Assembly: GCA_003279005.1 (NCBI GenBank)
Contig: QCBY01000006.1
Span: 16,725 to 80,724, forward strand
Length of the DNA: 64,000 nucleotides
Reading direction: 5' to 3'
DNA from: Prochlorococcus sp. AG-347-J22
GTDB lineage: Bacteria; Cyanobacteriota; Cyanobacteriia; PCC-6307; Cyanobiaceae
A model generated the notes under the pieces. That model was not told where the DNA came from, searched no databases, and saw only the letters and a program-made list of their open reading frames with translations. The translations under genes and the position numbers were made by a program. This document shows, piece by piece, positions 47,933 to 57,269 of the stretch; within the stretch, counting starts at the first letter, position 1; every line of letters begins with the position of its first letter.

Positions 47933-49420
47933 TTAATACTTAAGATCTTTATATTTATCTTTCTGAGTAATAATTTCCATAGCAGGTCTAAGCATCTCTT
48001 TATATTTTTTCCATCCTCCTAAAGATTTTGTATTTATTGGCGAACGCACCTGAACATTACTCGCTGTAGTAACTGAACGCGGATTTAAATGTGGGGATAG
48101 ATACTTATCTTCCCAATTCCAACCTAACCACGATATCAAAGATTTAATTTCGTGATTAGGATTGCCGACTAGTGAGTCATAATTAAAGTCATATATTTTT
48201 GACCTAAATCTATTCTTATACTTAGTCATTAATTCTTCTTGATCTAAATATACTTTTGCTGAATCAACTAAGGAAGAGGAATATTCATTTCCTCCAGTAA
48301 AATGTGCTCGGTAAATTGAAAGGATATTATCAAGAGGATTTCTAAAGCAATGAATTATTTTTGCGTTTGGTATATTCTTAGCAATAATGCCTGTGAATTG
48401 ATAATTAAATAGGTTTTTATTAGTTGTGATATTCAATTTAGTCTTAGTGTTTAATTTTTTCCAATACAAATGAGCAAGACTTATTTCTTTTTTAGATTTC
48501 CTACTTTCAAAGAATGATTTTTCCAGAAAATCAATTTCACCAAGATCATAAACATCAGTTCTCATACTAAGTATTGATTCCAATAATGTTGAACCACTTC
48601 TAAACATACCTACAATAAAAATACTTTCAGGGGCATTTGTGCATTTTTCTTGGTTGATTCCTTTTTTATTAGATTCAATAAGTAATAATTTTGATTTATT
48701 AAATATAATCTCAGGTTTAGAAGGGTTAAGATCAAGTTTCAACTTATTTGCCAACTTGAGGTATCTAGAACTTTCTTCGTAATTTTGCTTCTTATGAAGA
48801 ATATTTGATCTTGCGAAAAAAATATTTACTAACTCTCTATTATTTTTATTTTTTAAAAGAATTTCAGAAAAAAGTTGTTTGTGCCATTTTTGGCTTTTAT
48901 CACTTGCTTGAATAGTTGATAATATGAAATATGCATCAGTATATTGAGGGTTTATTTCTAATGTTTTTTGATTAAATGACTCTGCCTCTTTCAGTCGACC
49001 CATATTTCTTAAAATAAATCCAAGATTATAGTAAGCACTAGTAAAGTCTGATTTAATTTTTATTGCTTCTTTGAATTCTAATTCTGCTTTTTCAAAATTT
49101 CCTTGACCCATGTGTAAAACTGCGAGATTGTAGTATGAATTTGCATATTTAGGATTTAAAGAAATTGCTTTTTTAAGTTCTAATTCTGCTTCTTCATGTT
49201 TTCCGATCTCGTTAAGGAATGCTCCATAATTTGAAAAAACTCTATAGTCTTTTATTCCTTGTTTAATAAGATATGCATAGTATTTTGCTGCTTCTAATTT
49301 CCTTCCTTGTAATTGTAGTTCAAATGCTTTATTAATCAATTGACCGATATTTACTTTCTGTTTATTTTTTGAAGTTTTTTCGTTATTTGATTGGTTCTTT
49401 CCACCAAAACCTTTCATCAT
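47933..49420 (-). CDS. TPR-repeat sulfotransferase
   Basis: 495 aa. Residues about 30-230 are tetratricopeptide repeats (e.g. NSYYNLAVLHMGQGNFEKAEL and AYYNLGFILRNMGRLKEAES). Residues 265-495 form a sulfotransferase: 5' PAPS loop GMFRSGSTLLES near 271-282, and the 3'-phosphate site FRNPLDNILSIYRAHF near 357-372. Transfers sulfate from PAPS to an unknown acceptor. TPR-sulfotransferase fusions are frequent in marine picocyanobacteria and probably modify proteins or surface glycans. A TATAAT lies just upstream (49445-49450, minus strand). Confidence 0.93.
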   Translation of the reverse strand: MMKGFGGKNQSNNEKTSKNKQKVNIGQLINKAFELQLQGRKLEAAKYYAYLIKQGIKDYRVFSNYGAFLNEIGKHEEAELELKKAISLNPKYANSYYNLAVLHMGQGNFEKAELEFKEAIKIKSDFTSAYYNLGFILRNMGRLKEAESFNQKTLEINPQYTDAYFILSTIQASDKSQKWHKQLFSEILLKNKNNRELVNIFFARSNILHKKQNYEESSRYLKLANKLKLDLNPSKPEIIFNKSKLLLIESNKKGINQEKCTNAPESIFIVGMFRSGSTLLESILSMRTDVYDLGEIDFLEKSFFESRKSKKEISLAHLYWKKLNTKTKLNITTNKNLFNYQFTGIIAKNIPNAKIIHCFRNPLDNILSIYRAHFTGGNEYSSSLVDSAKVYLDQEELMTKYKNRFRSKIYDFNYDSLVGNPNHEIKSLISWLGWNWEDKYLSPHLNPRSVTTASNVQVRSPINTKSLGGWKKYKEMLRPAMEIITQKDKYKDLKY

Positions 49421-49444
49421 TTATAAATGTAATCCTTTAAAGCG

Positions 49445-49450
49445 ATTATA
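49445..49450 (-). promoter_or_regulatory. Candidate -10 box for the TPR-sulfotransferase gene
   Basis: Minus-strand TATAAT, 24 bp before the ATG, within a 69-bp divergent gap. The expected -35 position is poorly matched. Confidence 0.35.
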
Positions 49451-49489
49451 GTCTTTACAAAAAATTTTTATAAAATGTTTACTAGTTAG

Positions 49490-50224
49490 ATGTTAATTAA
49501 ATCAATGGATAAAGTTATTAAATTAAGTAGGTCTACGGTTGAAAAATATCTACAATGCCCTAGATGTTGCGTTTTAGATAAAAAGCATAAAATAAAACCT
49601 CCATCTTTGCCATTTACTTTAAATATTGCTGTAGACAACTTATGTAAAAATGAGTTTGATTATTATCGCGATATACAGGAGCCTCATCCTTTATTTATTA
49701 AGCATAATATCGAAGCTGTACCCTTTAAACATAAAGACATAGATATTTGGAGAAGTAATCTTAAAGGCATAAGATATCAATCTTTTGAGCATAGTTATGA
49801 TTTTGGTGGTGCGGTTGATGATGTTTGGCAAAAAAAGAATGGAGAGCTTATTATCGTTGATGTAAAAGCAACATCAAGAAATAATTTTGATTGGGTAGAA
49901 ACTTTTAATAAATATGATTATGCAAAAGCTTATAAAAGACAATTGGAAATGTATCAGTGGTTATTTAGAAAAAATGGTTTCAAAGTTGCAGATGAAGCTT
50001 ATCTTCTTTATTTTAATGGTAAGAAGAATGAAAGGTTTTTTAATAATCAGTTAAAATTTGACGAAAATTTAGTTAAGTTAGATTGCTCATCTTCATGGGT
50101 AGAAGATAAAGTTATTCAAACTGTAAAGCTACTCAGATCTAATGAGTTTCCTCCATCATCGTTAAAATGTGAATATTGTAATTATTTAAAAAAGCGTTGG
50201 AAATTATCAAAAATGAATTCATGA
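49490..50224 (+). CDS. PD-(D/E)XK nuclease-like protein with cysteine pairs (Cas4/RecB-type)
   Basis: 244 aa. The nuclease core shows FGGAVDDVW near residues 105-113, IIVDVKAT near 121-128 (the D-x-K part) and QLEMYQWL near 150-157, the RecB-family Q-x3-Y motif. N-terminal CPRCC (Cys23, 26, 27) and C-terminal CEYC (about 227-230) could bind a 4Fe-4S cluster, as in Cas4 and AddB. No cas gene, helicase or CRISPR is nearby. A role in DNA repair is the simplest guess. An ATG at 49505 is an alternative start. Confidence 0.85.
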   Translation: MLIKSMDKVIKLSRSTVEKYLQCPRCCVLDKKHKIKPPSLPFTLNIAVDNLCKNEFDYYRDIQEPHPLFIKHNIEAVPFKHKDIDIWRSNLKGIRYQSFEHSYDFGGAVDDVWQKKNGELIIVDVKATSRNNFDWVETFNKYDYAKAYKRQLEMYQWLFRKNGFKVADEAYLLYFNGKKNERFFNNQLKFDENLVKLDCSSSWVEDKVIQTVKLLRSNEFPPSSLKCEYCNYLKKRWKLSKMNS

Positions 50225-50306
50225 CATTAAAAAATAATATTATTTTATAATCCTGGAAAACTTTCTAAATAAAGATAATCTTTAAGTAGATAATTAATTT
50301 AAAAAT

Positions 50307-50915
50307 TTGGATAAACCAAAAAGTCCTGACAATAAAATTAGTAAACACTTAAAACAAGATGTTGTCAAAATTGCAGGTAAAACAATCTTCATTAATCCAT
50401 TTTTATATTGGAGAAGATTTGATGAAAATACTAATAGATGGTTAAGAGAACCTGGACAAATGTCAGAAGAGCAAATTCAGCTAAACAGAAATCGGTTTTA
50501 TCCCGAAATTGATTGGTCCGATTTAAGTTTAGATCAAAAGCTTATAAAAGATGGAAGTGTAGAAATGTTTTTGAAGACTCTAGAGCTTATAAGTACTTTT
50601 CATCCTCAACTTAACTCCGGACAATTATTAGAAGTTGAGAGGAAAATGGCAATAACAAAAAAGTTACCTTTTGAAAAGTGGGTAAAAAAGTCTTTTGCTA
50701 AAAAAGCCAGAGCTGAAGAAAGCGAAAAAAGAAAATTTAAAAGAGATAGATTCATTAGAAGTTGGAAAGAATGGTTAATCTTTGAAAATACTCAGCAAGC
50801 TCTACTACCTGTAATAGTAGTTATATTTATTACAGCATTTATTGGTTGGTCTTTGGGAGTTTCAAAAAATAGTTGTAACCCTTATTTTGAACAAAATCTA
50901 GATCAGTCAATTTAA
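50307..50915 (+). CDS. C-terminally anchored membrane protein, hypothetical
   Basis: 202 aa from TTG 50307. A soluble N-terminal part with INPFLYWRRFDENTNRWLREPGQMSEEQI, then a basic stretch (KKSFAKKARAEESEKRKFKR, about residues 127-147). One transmembrane helix lies near residues 171-190 (LLPVIVVIFITAFIGWSLG), close to the C-terminus. The WRRFDENTNRW segment is tryptophan-rich. Likely a picocyanobacterial family of unknown function. It is 82 bp after the nuclease gene on the same strand. Confidence 0.7.
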   Translation: MDKPKSPDNKISKHLKQDVVKIAGKTIFINPFLYWRRFDENTNRWLREPGQMSEEQIQLNRNRFYPEIDWSDLSLDQKLIKDGSVEMFLKTLELISTFHPQLNSGQLLEVERKMAITKKLPFEKWVKKSFAKKARAEESEKRKFKRDRFIRSWKEWLIFENTQQALLPVIVVIFITAFIGWSLGVSKNSCNPYFEQNLDQSI

Positions 50916-51030
50916 AATTTTTTTTAAATTTAAATATTACTTTGGACTTTATATTAATTTAATGATTAGTAATTTATTATTTGAGATAATATAAAATAAG
51001 TTTATTTTTTATCAACTTTTTAAAATATTT

Positions 51031-51180
51031 ATGGATGATAAAGATCAAAAAGATATATCAAATTTGGAATTTAATAAAGGTGACTTTTCAAATGATTATA
51101 AATTATTAGTTAAAAAATTAAAAAGCATCAAAAATATAATACAAATATTAGAAAAAAATTTTTTACAAAGAGATATATAA
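51031..51180 (+). CDS. 49-residue ORF just upstream of PBP2
   Basis: Starts ATG at 51031, stops TAA at 51178-51180, and is followed 4 bp later by the PBP2 TTG start. The protein begins MDDKDQKDISNLEFNKG and ends in a basic amphipathic helix (LLVKKLKSIKNIIQILEKNF). It is acidic at the front and basic behind, with no signal peptide. Its close coupling to PBP2 suggests it is translated and might help PBP2 start translation. No family recognised; chance ORF possible in AT-rich DNA. Confidence 0.5.
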   Translation: MDDKDQKDISNLEFNKGDFSNDYKLLVKKLKSIKNIIQILEKNFLQRDI

Positions 51181-51184
51181 ATTT

Positions 51185-52975
51185 TTGAATAACAGTAAGT
51201 TGAATAATAAATTTCCTGCTTTTAATAGACAACCTTTAGTTTTTTATTTAATTACTAGTTTTACTTTTTTATTAGTATTAATTAGATTAATTTTTTTGCA
51301 ATTATTAAATCATGAGACTTATAAAAAAATGTCTGATGAAAATAGAATTAGGCTCATAGCAACTCAACCAATTAGAGGTCGGATAATTGATAAAAATGGA
51401 TTTGTTTTGGCAGATAGCCGGTTAAAATATTCTTTAATAGTTAAGCCTCAATACGTTGATGAAATTTCATGGGAGAAATATAAACCAATGATTTCTAAAT
51501 TACTAAATATTTCATCTGATTCAATTCAAAAGAAATATTCTCACGGTTTAAAAAATAAAAATTTATCGATAACACTTTTAGATGATTTAAAAGAAGATCA
51601 AGTTATCAAATTTAAAGAAAATGAAAATATATTTAGGGGTTTAGAAATTTCATCAAGAATTATTAGAAATTATCCTTATAAAAATATTGCTTCTCATGTG
51701 ATTGGCTATACGCAACCCATAACTGATTCAGAATTTAATATTTTGTCTAAAAGGGGTTATAAATTAAATGATTTAATAGGAAGAACAGGTATTGAGTTTG
51801 TTTTTGAGGATCATATAAGAGGGGAATGGGGTGGAGAAATGATTGAAGTAAATTCTTTGGGTACTTTTATAAAATCTTTAGGTACAAAACCATCAAAAAA
51901 AGGAAATGATGTTGAATTGACAATTGATATCAATTTACAATTAATTGCTGAGGAAGTCCTTAGAGATAAAAAGGGAGGAGCCATAATTGTTATGGATCCG
52001 AGAGATGGTGCAATAAGAGCAATGGCTAGTAAACCAAGTTTTGATTTGAATTTTTTTTCTAAAGATTTCAAGCCTCAAGAAGAATATGATTTATTATTTA
52101 ATTCGTCTACTAAACCATTATTTAATAGGGCTTTAAATGCATATGATCCAGGGAGTGTTTGGAAAATTGTTACAGCAATCGCTGGTTTAGAAAGTGGAAT
52201 TTTTCCTCCTGAAACTTTTTTAGAAACTAAACCTTGTATTACATATGGAAGTCAATGTTTTAGAGAACATAATGACTTAGGGTTTGGAAAAATAGGATAT
52301 GAAGATGCTTTGCGAGTTTCAAGTAACACTTTTTTTTATCAGATTGGCTACGGTGTAGGGGTTGATGCAATTTACCAAGTTTCAAAAAAGCTTGGCTTTG
52401 CTTCATTATCTGGAATCGAAATTTCAGAACAAGAAAATATAGGTTTTGTGGCTAGTAGTAAATGGGCCGAGGAAGGGCGCGGATGGGGAGAACCAGGAAA
52501 AACACCCTGGGTTCCAGAGGATATCGCAAGCATGTCTATTGGCCAATTCGTCGTTCAAGTTACGCCTATGCAAATAGCTCGTGCATATGCAGCAATTGCG
52601 AACGGGGGTTATTTAGTAACTCCTCATCTATCTAAAAAAGAAAATCAACTAGTAACAAATCAAAAGCGTATAAAAATTGATATTGATCCAATTAATATTG
52701 AGATAGTAAAAAATGGATTAAGAAAAGTAGTTGAATCTGGAACAGGAGTTTCTATTAATTATGGAGTTTCAAATTTGCCTCCAGTTTCTGGTAAAACAGG
52801 TACTGCTGAAGATGGTGAGGGAGGTTCAGATCATGCTTGGTTTGTTTGTTTTACTCCCTCAGATAAAAGTGAGTTGTTAATAGTTGCTTTTGCGCAAAAT
52901 ACACCTGGTGGAGGATCTGTACATGCATTACCTATGGCTAGAGAAATTTTAAAAGTTTGGAATGAAAATAAATAA
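51185..52975 (+). CDS. mrdA: Penicillin-binding protein 2 (transpeptidase)
   Basis: Class B transpeptidase for lateral-wall (elongasome) peptidoglycan synthesis. Membrane anchor at residues 18-40; dimerisation domain with RGRIIDKNGFVLAD. The catalytic domain has SVWK (Ser324), SSN in VSSNTFFYQIG and KTG in SGKTGTAEDG, the three SxxK/SxN/KTG boxes in order. 596 aa matches PBP2 better than PBP3/FtsI. TTG start. A small ORF directly precedes it; rodA is not adjacent. After the stop there are short AAAT repeats (about 52966-52988). Confidence 0.94.
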   Translation: MNNSKLNNKFPAFNRQPLVFYLITSFTFLLVLIRLIFLQLLNHETYKKMSDENRIRLIATQPIRGRIIDKNGFVLADSRLKYSLIVKPQYVDEISWEKYKPMISKLLNISSDSIQKKYSHGLKNKNLSITLLDDLKEDQVIKFKENENIFRGLEISSRIIRNYPYKNIASHVIGYTQPITDSEFNILSKRGYKLNDLIGRTGIEFVFEDHIRGEWGGEMIEVNSLGTFIKSLGTKPSKKGNDVELTIDINLQLIAEEVLRDKKGGAIIVMDPRDGAIRAMASKPSFDLNFFSKDFKPQEEYDLLFNSSTKPLFNRALNAYDPGSVWKIVTAIAGLESGIFPPETFLETKPCITYGSQCFREHNDLGFGKIGYEDALRVSSNTFFYQIGYGVGVDAIYQVSKKLGFASLSGIEISEQENIGFVASSKWAEEGRGWGEPGKTPWVPEDIASMSIGQFVVQVTPMQIARAYAAIANGGYLVTPHLSKKENQLVTNQKRIKIDIDPINIEIVKNGLRKVVESGTGVSINYGVSNLPPVSGKTGTAEDGEGGSDHAWFVCFTPSDKSELLIVAFAQNTPGGGSVHALPMAREILKVWNENK

Positions 52976-53016
52976 ATAAATAAATAATATTCATTAAAAT
53001 TTTGTAAACAATAAAT

Positions 53017-53541
53017 TTATATTTTTAATTTTTTCATTTGCAATAATCTTTGGATGATATCTTCAACTGTTTTTATATCTACTGGTTTACTAAATGATGA
53101 TGAAAGCTGCCTCCCTAATACTTGACTTCCTAAATGTACTAGTTGGATTCGTAATGAAGTTAACAACTCTAATCCAACCCCACCAGAAAAAGTAGCAATT
53201 GCAATTGGTTGGCCATTAAATAAATTTCTAAAATCATCTCCCGAGACGGATAGCCATGCTATTAAATTAGAGAGAATAGGAGGTATTGAGCCGTTGTATT
53301 CAGGCGCACATATAATCCATTTTTCAGTTCCAAAAAGTTTTTCTTTTATTTCATTAATCGCATTTGGTATATTTTCTTTGGTATGAATTCGTGGATTGAA
53401 TAAAGGAATATCAAAAGTTGTAAGATCTAAAATCTCGGAATTTAATTTAAGTTCAATACTTTTTTGATGAAATTTTTGTGAAAGTTCTAAATTCTTCCCA
53501 CAGCTAGCAGATATGATTATTAGATCCTTGGAATCAGTCAT
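53017..53541 (-). CDS. NADPH-dependent FMN reductase-like flavoprotein
   Basis: 174 aa flavodoxin-like fold: ISASCGKNLELSQKF near the start binds FMN phosphate, then CAPEYNGSIPPILSNLIAWLS, the signature of the NADPH-dependent FMN reductase (ArsH/ChrR-like) family, and FSGGVGLELL. Probably a quinone or flavin reductase. It is 18 bp downstream of the flv1-type gene on the same strand, so it may be cotranscribed and act in the same electron-disposal pathway. Confidence 0.88.
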   Translation of the reverse strand: MTDSKDLIIISASCGKNLELSQKFHQKSIELKLNSEILDLTTFDIPLFNPRIHTKENIPNAINEIKEKLFGTEKWIICAPEYNGSIPPILSNLIAWLSVSGDDFRNLFNGQPIAIATFSGGVGLELLTSLRIQLVHLGSQVLGRQLSSSFSKPVDIKTVEDIIQRLLQMKKLKI

Positions 53542-53558
53542 AAATAAATTAATTTAGC

Positions 53559-55361
53559 TTAGTAGTTGGCTCCACTTTTACGGTGATGAACAGCTGTTAA
53601 ACTATCAGATTTTAATACATTGCCGTGTAAAACCTCAGCATATATTACCCAATGATCTCCACATTCCATTCTTTCTTTTACGCAGGCATCTAACCATGCT
53701 AAAGACTCAGGAATAATTATTTGATCATTAGGAGTGAATTCAATATCCAAGCCTTCAAAACGATCTTCCCCTGGTGAAAAATGTTTTGTAAATCTTTTTA
53801 AAGGCCCCTTGAAATCTTTTTCGCCAAGAATATTTAATGCGAAAGTGTCACCTATTTGGAGAAGTGATTCTACTGATCTATCTTTTGCTACAGCAATACT
53901 TAATCCTGGAGGAGAAAAACTTGCTTGGCTAACCCAAGATGCAAGCATAGCTCCTTTTACATTATTCTCATCTTTTCCTTTAGAGGCAGTAAGAATACAA
54001 AGTGAACCAAGCACTCTTCCTAAAGCTTGCAATGTTGGATCAGTTTTACTAGATATCATTCCAGTATCTGATTTTCTAATTTTTTTCTTTACTTTTTTTA
54101 AAATTTTTCTACCAAAATGAGTACCGATATCTTCTAGCTCTTTAATTTTTGGTTTACTAGGACTAAATTTTATTCTTATTGGATCAAAACTAAATTTAAA
54201 GCCACCATCTTTTAATTTTGTTTCAAGCAAATCTATTGCTTCCCCGCTCCAGCCAAAACTGCCGAAAATTCCTACTGGCTTATCCCTATTACCCTCAGAT
54301 AACAAAGTGCCAAGAGCACTAATTATCGGAGTAGGGGCGTGTCCACCCAATGTAGGAGACCCGATTAGATAGCCATCGGCATTTTGAATAGATTTTATCA
54401 ATACATCATTAGATGAGAATTCGCAATTAATACTTTCAACCTCTACTGTAGTTCTATTGATACCCTTTGCTAAAGCATCTCCTATTGAAGCTGTATTGCC
54501 ATATGCACTAGCGTATATCAAGGCAATTTTAGTATTATTTGTTGAAAGATTTTCCCCCCATCTAATGTAGTCATTTATAAAGCTTTTTAAACTATACTCA
54601 ACAGCCGGTCCGTGGAGAGGGGCGATACTTTTAATATCTAATTCAGAAATTTTTTCTGCAATAGTAATAATTTGACTAGACATTGGCGCCATAAGACAAT
54701 CATAAAAATGCTTCCTATCTATTTCTGTACTTACTCGATTGTTCTCTGACCACACTTTACTTGCGATATGAGCAGAAAAAATTTTTTCACTTAATAGCAT
54801 TTCTTCATTACTTTCATAAACGATTAATCCCCCAGGCCAGCGAGCAGTTGGAATTGGGAAAAGTTCTAATAAATTGTTTTCTAGTTCTAAACAAAGTTCT
54901 TTTTTTATTACGTTGATTGTGGGTAATTTAGCGTTTATGAAATTTGTAGAATTTGGATTTTTTTGATTCCAAAGTTCACTAATAAGCTTAAAGCCAGGAT
55001 TAGAACATGTGATAGTTAAGTTGCTAAATTTTGTACTTATAAACTTTATAGTTTCAATAATTTTGGGATTTATATGACCTGTAATGATGTTAATTTTGTG
55101 TAATTCAAATTGATCAAAAAAGGAAGAGATTATTTGATTAATTGATTTAGAATATTCTTTTTCAGGAGGATGAATAATATAAAGTTCTTCATTACTTTTA
55201 ATTAGAAAGGTATTAAAAGATGTTCCCTTTTCAAGATTAAATTCAAGTTCGAATCTCTCTTTATTTTGATCAAGGAATCTGACACAAGTAAAATTTTCAG
55301 TAATTTTGAATATTGATAAGTCTTGATTTTCTAAAAGTAATTCTGTATTTATTGCTAACAT
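53559..55361 (-). CDS. Flavodiiron protein, Flv1-type (altered iron ligands)
   Basis: 600 aa class-C flavodiiron protein: metallo-beta-lactamase domain (about 1-250), flavodoxin domain (about 255-400; IALIYASAYGNTASIGDALA) and flavin-reductase domain (about 430-600). The diiron ligand motif HxExDH is absent, replaced by GHINPKIIE, and the later LHWP is ARWP, as is known for Flv1. It acts with Flv3 to reduce oxygen beyond photosystem I without making ROS. The start is placed at ATG 55361, giving a 16-bp gap to flv3; a longer reading would overlap flv3. Confidence 0.92.
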   Translation of the reverse strand: MLAINTELLLENQDLSIFKITENFTCVRFLDQNKERFELEFNLEKGTSFNTFLIKSNEELYIIHPPEKEYSKSINQIISSFFDQFELHKINIITGHINPKIIETIKFISTKFSNLTITCSNPGFKLISELWNQKNPNSTNFINAKLPTINVIKKELCLELENNLLELFPIPTARWPGGLIVYESNEEMLLSEKIFSAHIASKVWSENNRVSTEIDRKHFYDCLMAPMSSQIITIAEKISELDIKSIAPLHGPAVEYSLKSFINDYIRWGENLSTNNTKIALIYASAYGNTASIGDALAKGINRTTVEVESINCEFSSNDVLIKSIQNADGYLIGSPTLGGHAPTPIISALGTLLSEGNRDKPVGIFGSFGWSGEAIDLLETKLKDGGFKFSFDPIRIKFSPSKPKIKELEDIGTHFGRKILKKVKKKIRKSDTGMISSKTDPTLQALGRVLGSLCILTASKGKDENNVKGAMLASWVSQASFSPPGLSIAVAKDRSVESLLQIGDTFALNILGEKDFKGPLKRFTKHFSPGEDRFEGLDIEFTPNDQIIIPESLAWLDACVKERMECGDHWVIYAEVLHGNVLKSDSLTAVHHRKSGANY

Positions 55362-55377
55362 CTTAAAAACTTTATTT

Positions 55378-57153
55378 TTAGTAGTGGTTTGCAACTTTCC
55401 TATGATGCACGGCTGTTTTGCAGGATAAATCTGATACATTTCCATTTTTAACTATACCGTAAATTATCCAATGATCTGGAGTTTCTAATCGTGAGCTTAC
55501 TTCACAATCTAAAAATGCAAGAGAATCAGATAGTACTGGACCCCCATCTGCGATATTGCCAACAATGTCAACGTCAGCGAATCTGTCCGCACCTGGTGCA
55601 AATCTTTTTAAAAAATGTCTAAACATTTTTTGATAGTTATCTTCGCGCAATATATTAACAACAAAACCTTCTCCAACTTGCATATAAGATTCAATAGCTC
55701 TATCTTTTGCTACTGCAACTGTAATACCTGGTGGGGTAAAGCTTGCTTGACTAACCCAACTTGCGACCATGGCACTTTGCCTAAATGTTGAACCTTTTCC
55801 TTGGCTAGCTGTAACGACATATAAACCTCCACTTAGTCTTCCTAAAGCTTTATCTAAATTTGAGTCAAGACTTTTCATTGAAGCAATGTTTTTCTTTTTG
55901 TTAATTAATTGACCTAAGTCAGTTCCAGCTTCTTCGAATTGTTGATAAATAATAGGATCTGGAATATTTTTAACTCTTAAAGGTAAAAAGGCTTCTTTTT
56001 GTCCTAATTCTCTTAATTTATTAGCTAGCGAATCTATCGGCTCATCATCTCCACCAAATGCGTCATAAACAGCTGTGAATTGTTTAGGTTTTAATGCAGC
56101 AAAGAGAGTTCCAAGAGACTCTTTTAATTCATTATCTGAATTAACTGGCCAAGTTGGAATTACTACTGCTTTAGATTCAGATATTAAACCAGTTAATTCT
56201 TGAGAATCTGAAGATCTTAAATCGATTAGTTGAACTTGTGCGTCTGCTTTACTTATGCCATGAGAGATAGCTTGGCTTAGTCGATCACAATATCCATAAT
56301 CGCTTATGTAGCACACAGATACAAATTCATTGCCTTTACTCTTGTTGCTACTCCATTCAAGATATTTATCTTTCCAAAAATCGACTTGATTTTGAAGCAA
56401 AGGCCCATGACCAACAGCTATGGTTTTTACTTCAGGCAACTTATCTATACGCTTAATAGCTTGAAGAACGCTTCTTGCGTTGGGACCCATTAAGCAATCA
56501 TAGTAAAAACGGAAATCATCATATATTTCTCTCTGATCATTATCAAAAAATTCTTCAGAACAATAATGTAATCCAAAAGCATCACAAGTGTACAAAACAT
56601 TAGTTCCATGATCATATGAAAAAATCGTATCTGGCCAATGTAAATTTGGTGCACTTATGAATTCAATATTATGATTTAATCCACTTTCAGGATTTGTCCC
56701 AAGATCTAAATATTCTCCACTCTTAACTTCTAGACGCTTGAAAGGCACATGTATTTGGTCTTCTATAAATTTGAGTGCTAATTTAGAACCCACGACTGTA
56801 ATTTCTTGATTTAATTCTAAAAGATTACCTATTAATCCAGAATGGTCAGGTTCCGTATGACTTGTAATTAAATAGTCAATTTCTTGCGGATTAATTTCTT
56901 TAGTTAATTCTTCAAACCATATCTTTTCGAACTTTGCGTGACTGGTATCAATAATTGCCTTTTTTTGACCTTTGATAATAAAACTGTTGTATGTAGTTCC
57001 ATTTCTTAAACCAAACTCAATATCAAATCTACTTCTATCCCAATCTAAGGATCTAATAGTGCAAGAATCTTCAGCAAAACTTTTAGTTTGAACGGACAAC
57101 CTATTATCTATTTGTGCCAATTTTGAATTACTTGTTTGCGCAGAGGTTATCAT
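55378..57153 (-). CDS. Flavodiiron protein, Flv3-type (canonical diiron ligands)
   Basis: 591 aa with the same three domains. Here the diiron site is intact: SHTEPDHSG (His99, Glu101, Asp103, His104), followed by NLHWPDT and, further on, GHGPLL. The flavodoxin domain has SDYGYCDRLS in place of the usual phosphate loop; the reductase domain has GSTFRQSAMVASWVSQASFTPPG. With the following Flv1-type gene it forms the heteromer of the Mehler-like reaction. Both genes are adjacent on the same strand, in the order flv3 then flv1. Confidence 0.94.
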   Translation of the reverse strand: MITSAQTSNSKLAQIDNRLSVQTKSFAEDSCTIRSLDWDRSRFDIEFGLRNGTTYNSFIIKGQKKAIIDTSHAKFEKIWFEELTKEINPQEIDYLITSHTEPDHSGLIGNLLELNQEITVVGSKLALKFIEDQIHVPFKRLEVKSGEYLDLGTNPESGLNHNIEFISAPNLHWPDTIFSYDHGTNVLYTCDAFGLHYCSEEFFDNDQREIYDDFRFYYDCLMGPNARSVLQAIKRIDKLPEVKTIAVGHGPLLQNQVDFWKDKYLEWSSNKSKGNEFVSVCYISDYGYCDRLSQAISHGISKADAQVQLIDLRSSDSQELTGLISESKAVVIPTWPVNSDNELKESLGTLFAALKPKQFTAVYDAFGGDDEPIDSLANKLRELGQKEAFLPLRVKNIPDPIIYQQFEEAGTDLGQLINKKKNIASMKSLDSNLDKALGRLSGGLYVVTASQGKGSTFRQSAMVASWVSQASFTPPGITVAVAKDRAIESYMQVGEGFVVNILREDNYQKMFRHFLKRFAPGADRFADVDIVGNIADGGPVLSDSLAFLDCEVSSRLETPDHWIIYGIVKNGNVSDLSCKTAVHHRKVANHY

Positions 57154-57269
57154 AGGATGATTAACTTTATAAATTAACTTTAGTTATATAGAATATAAAT
57201 CCGCGTGATTTTTTTTGTGGAATTACCGAAACTTGGTTCTTTTTTGTTTTCACTCTTTATTTTTGATAA

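Noticed and set aside
52966..52988. AAAT-type microsatellite after PBP2
   Set aside because: Short, includes the stop codon, and expected by chance in AT-rich DNA.
55362..55445. Longer N-terminus for the Flv1-type gene
   Set aside because: It would overlap the end of flv3 by 68 bases; the ATG at 55361 gives the family-like start and a normal 16-bp gap.
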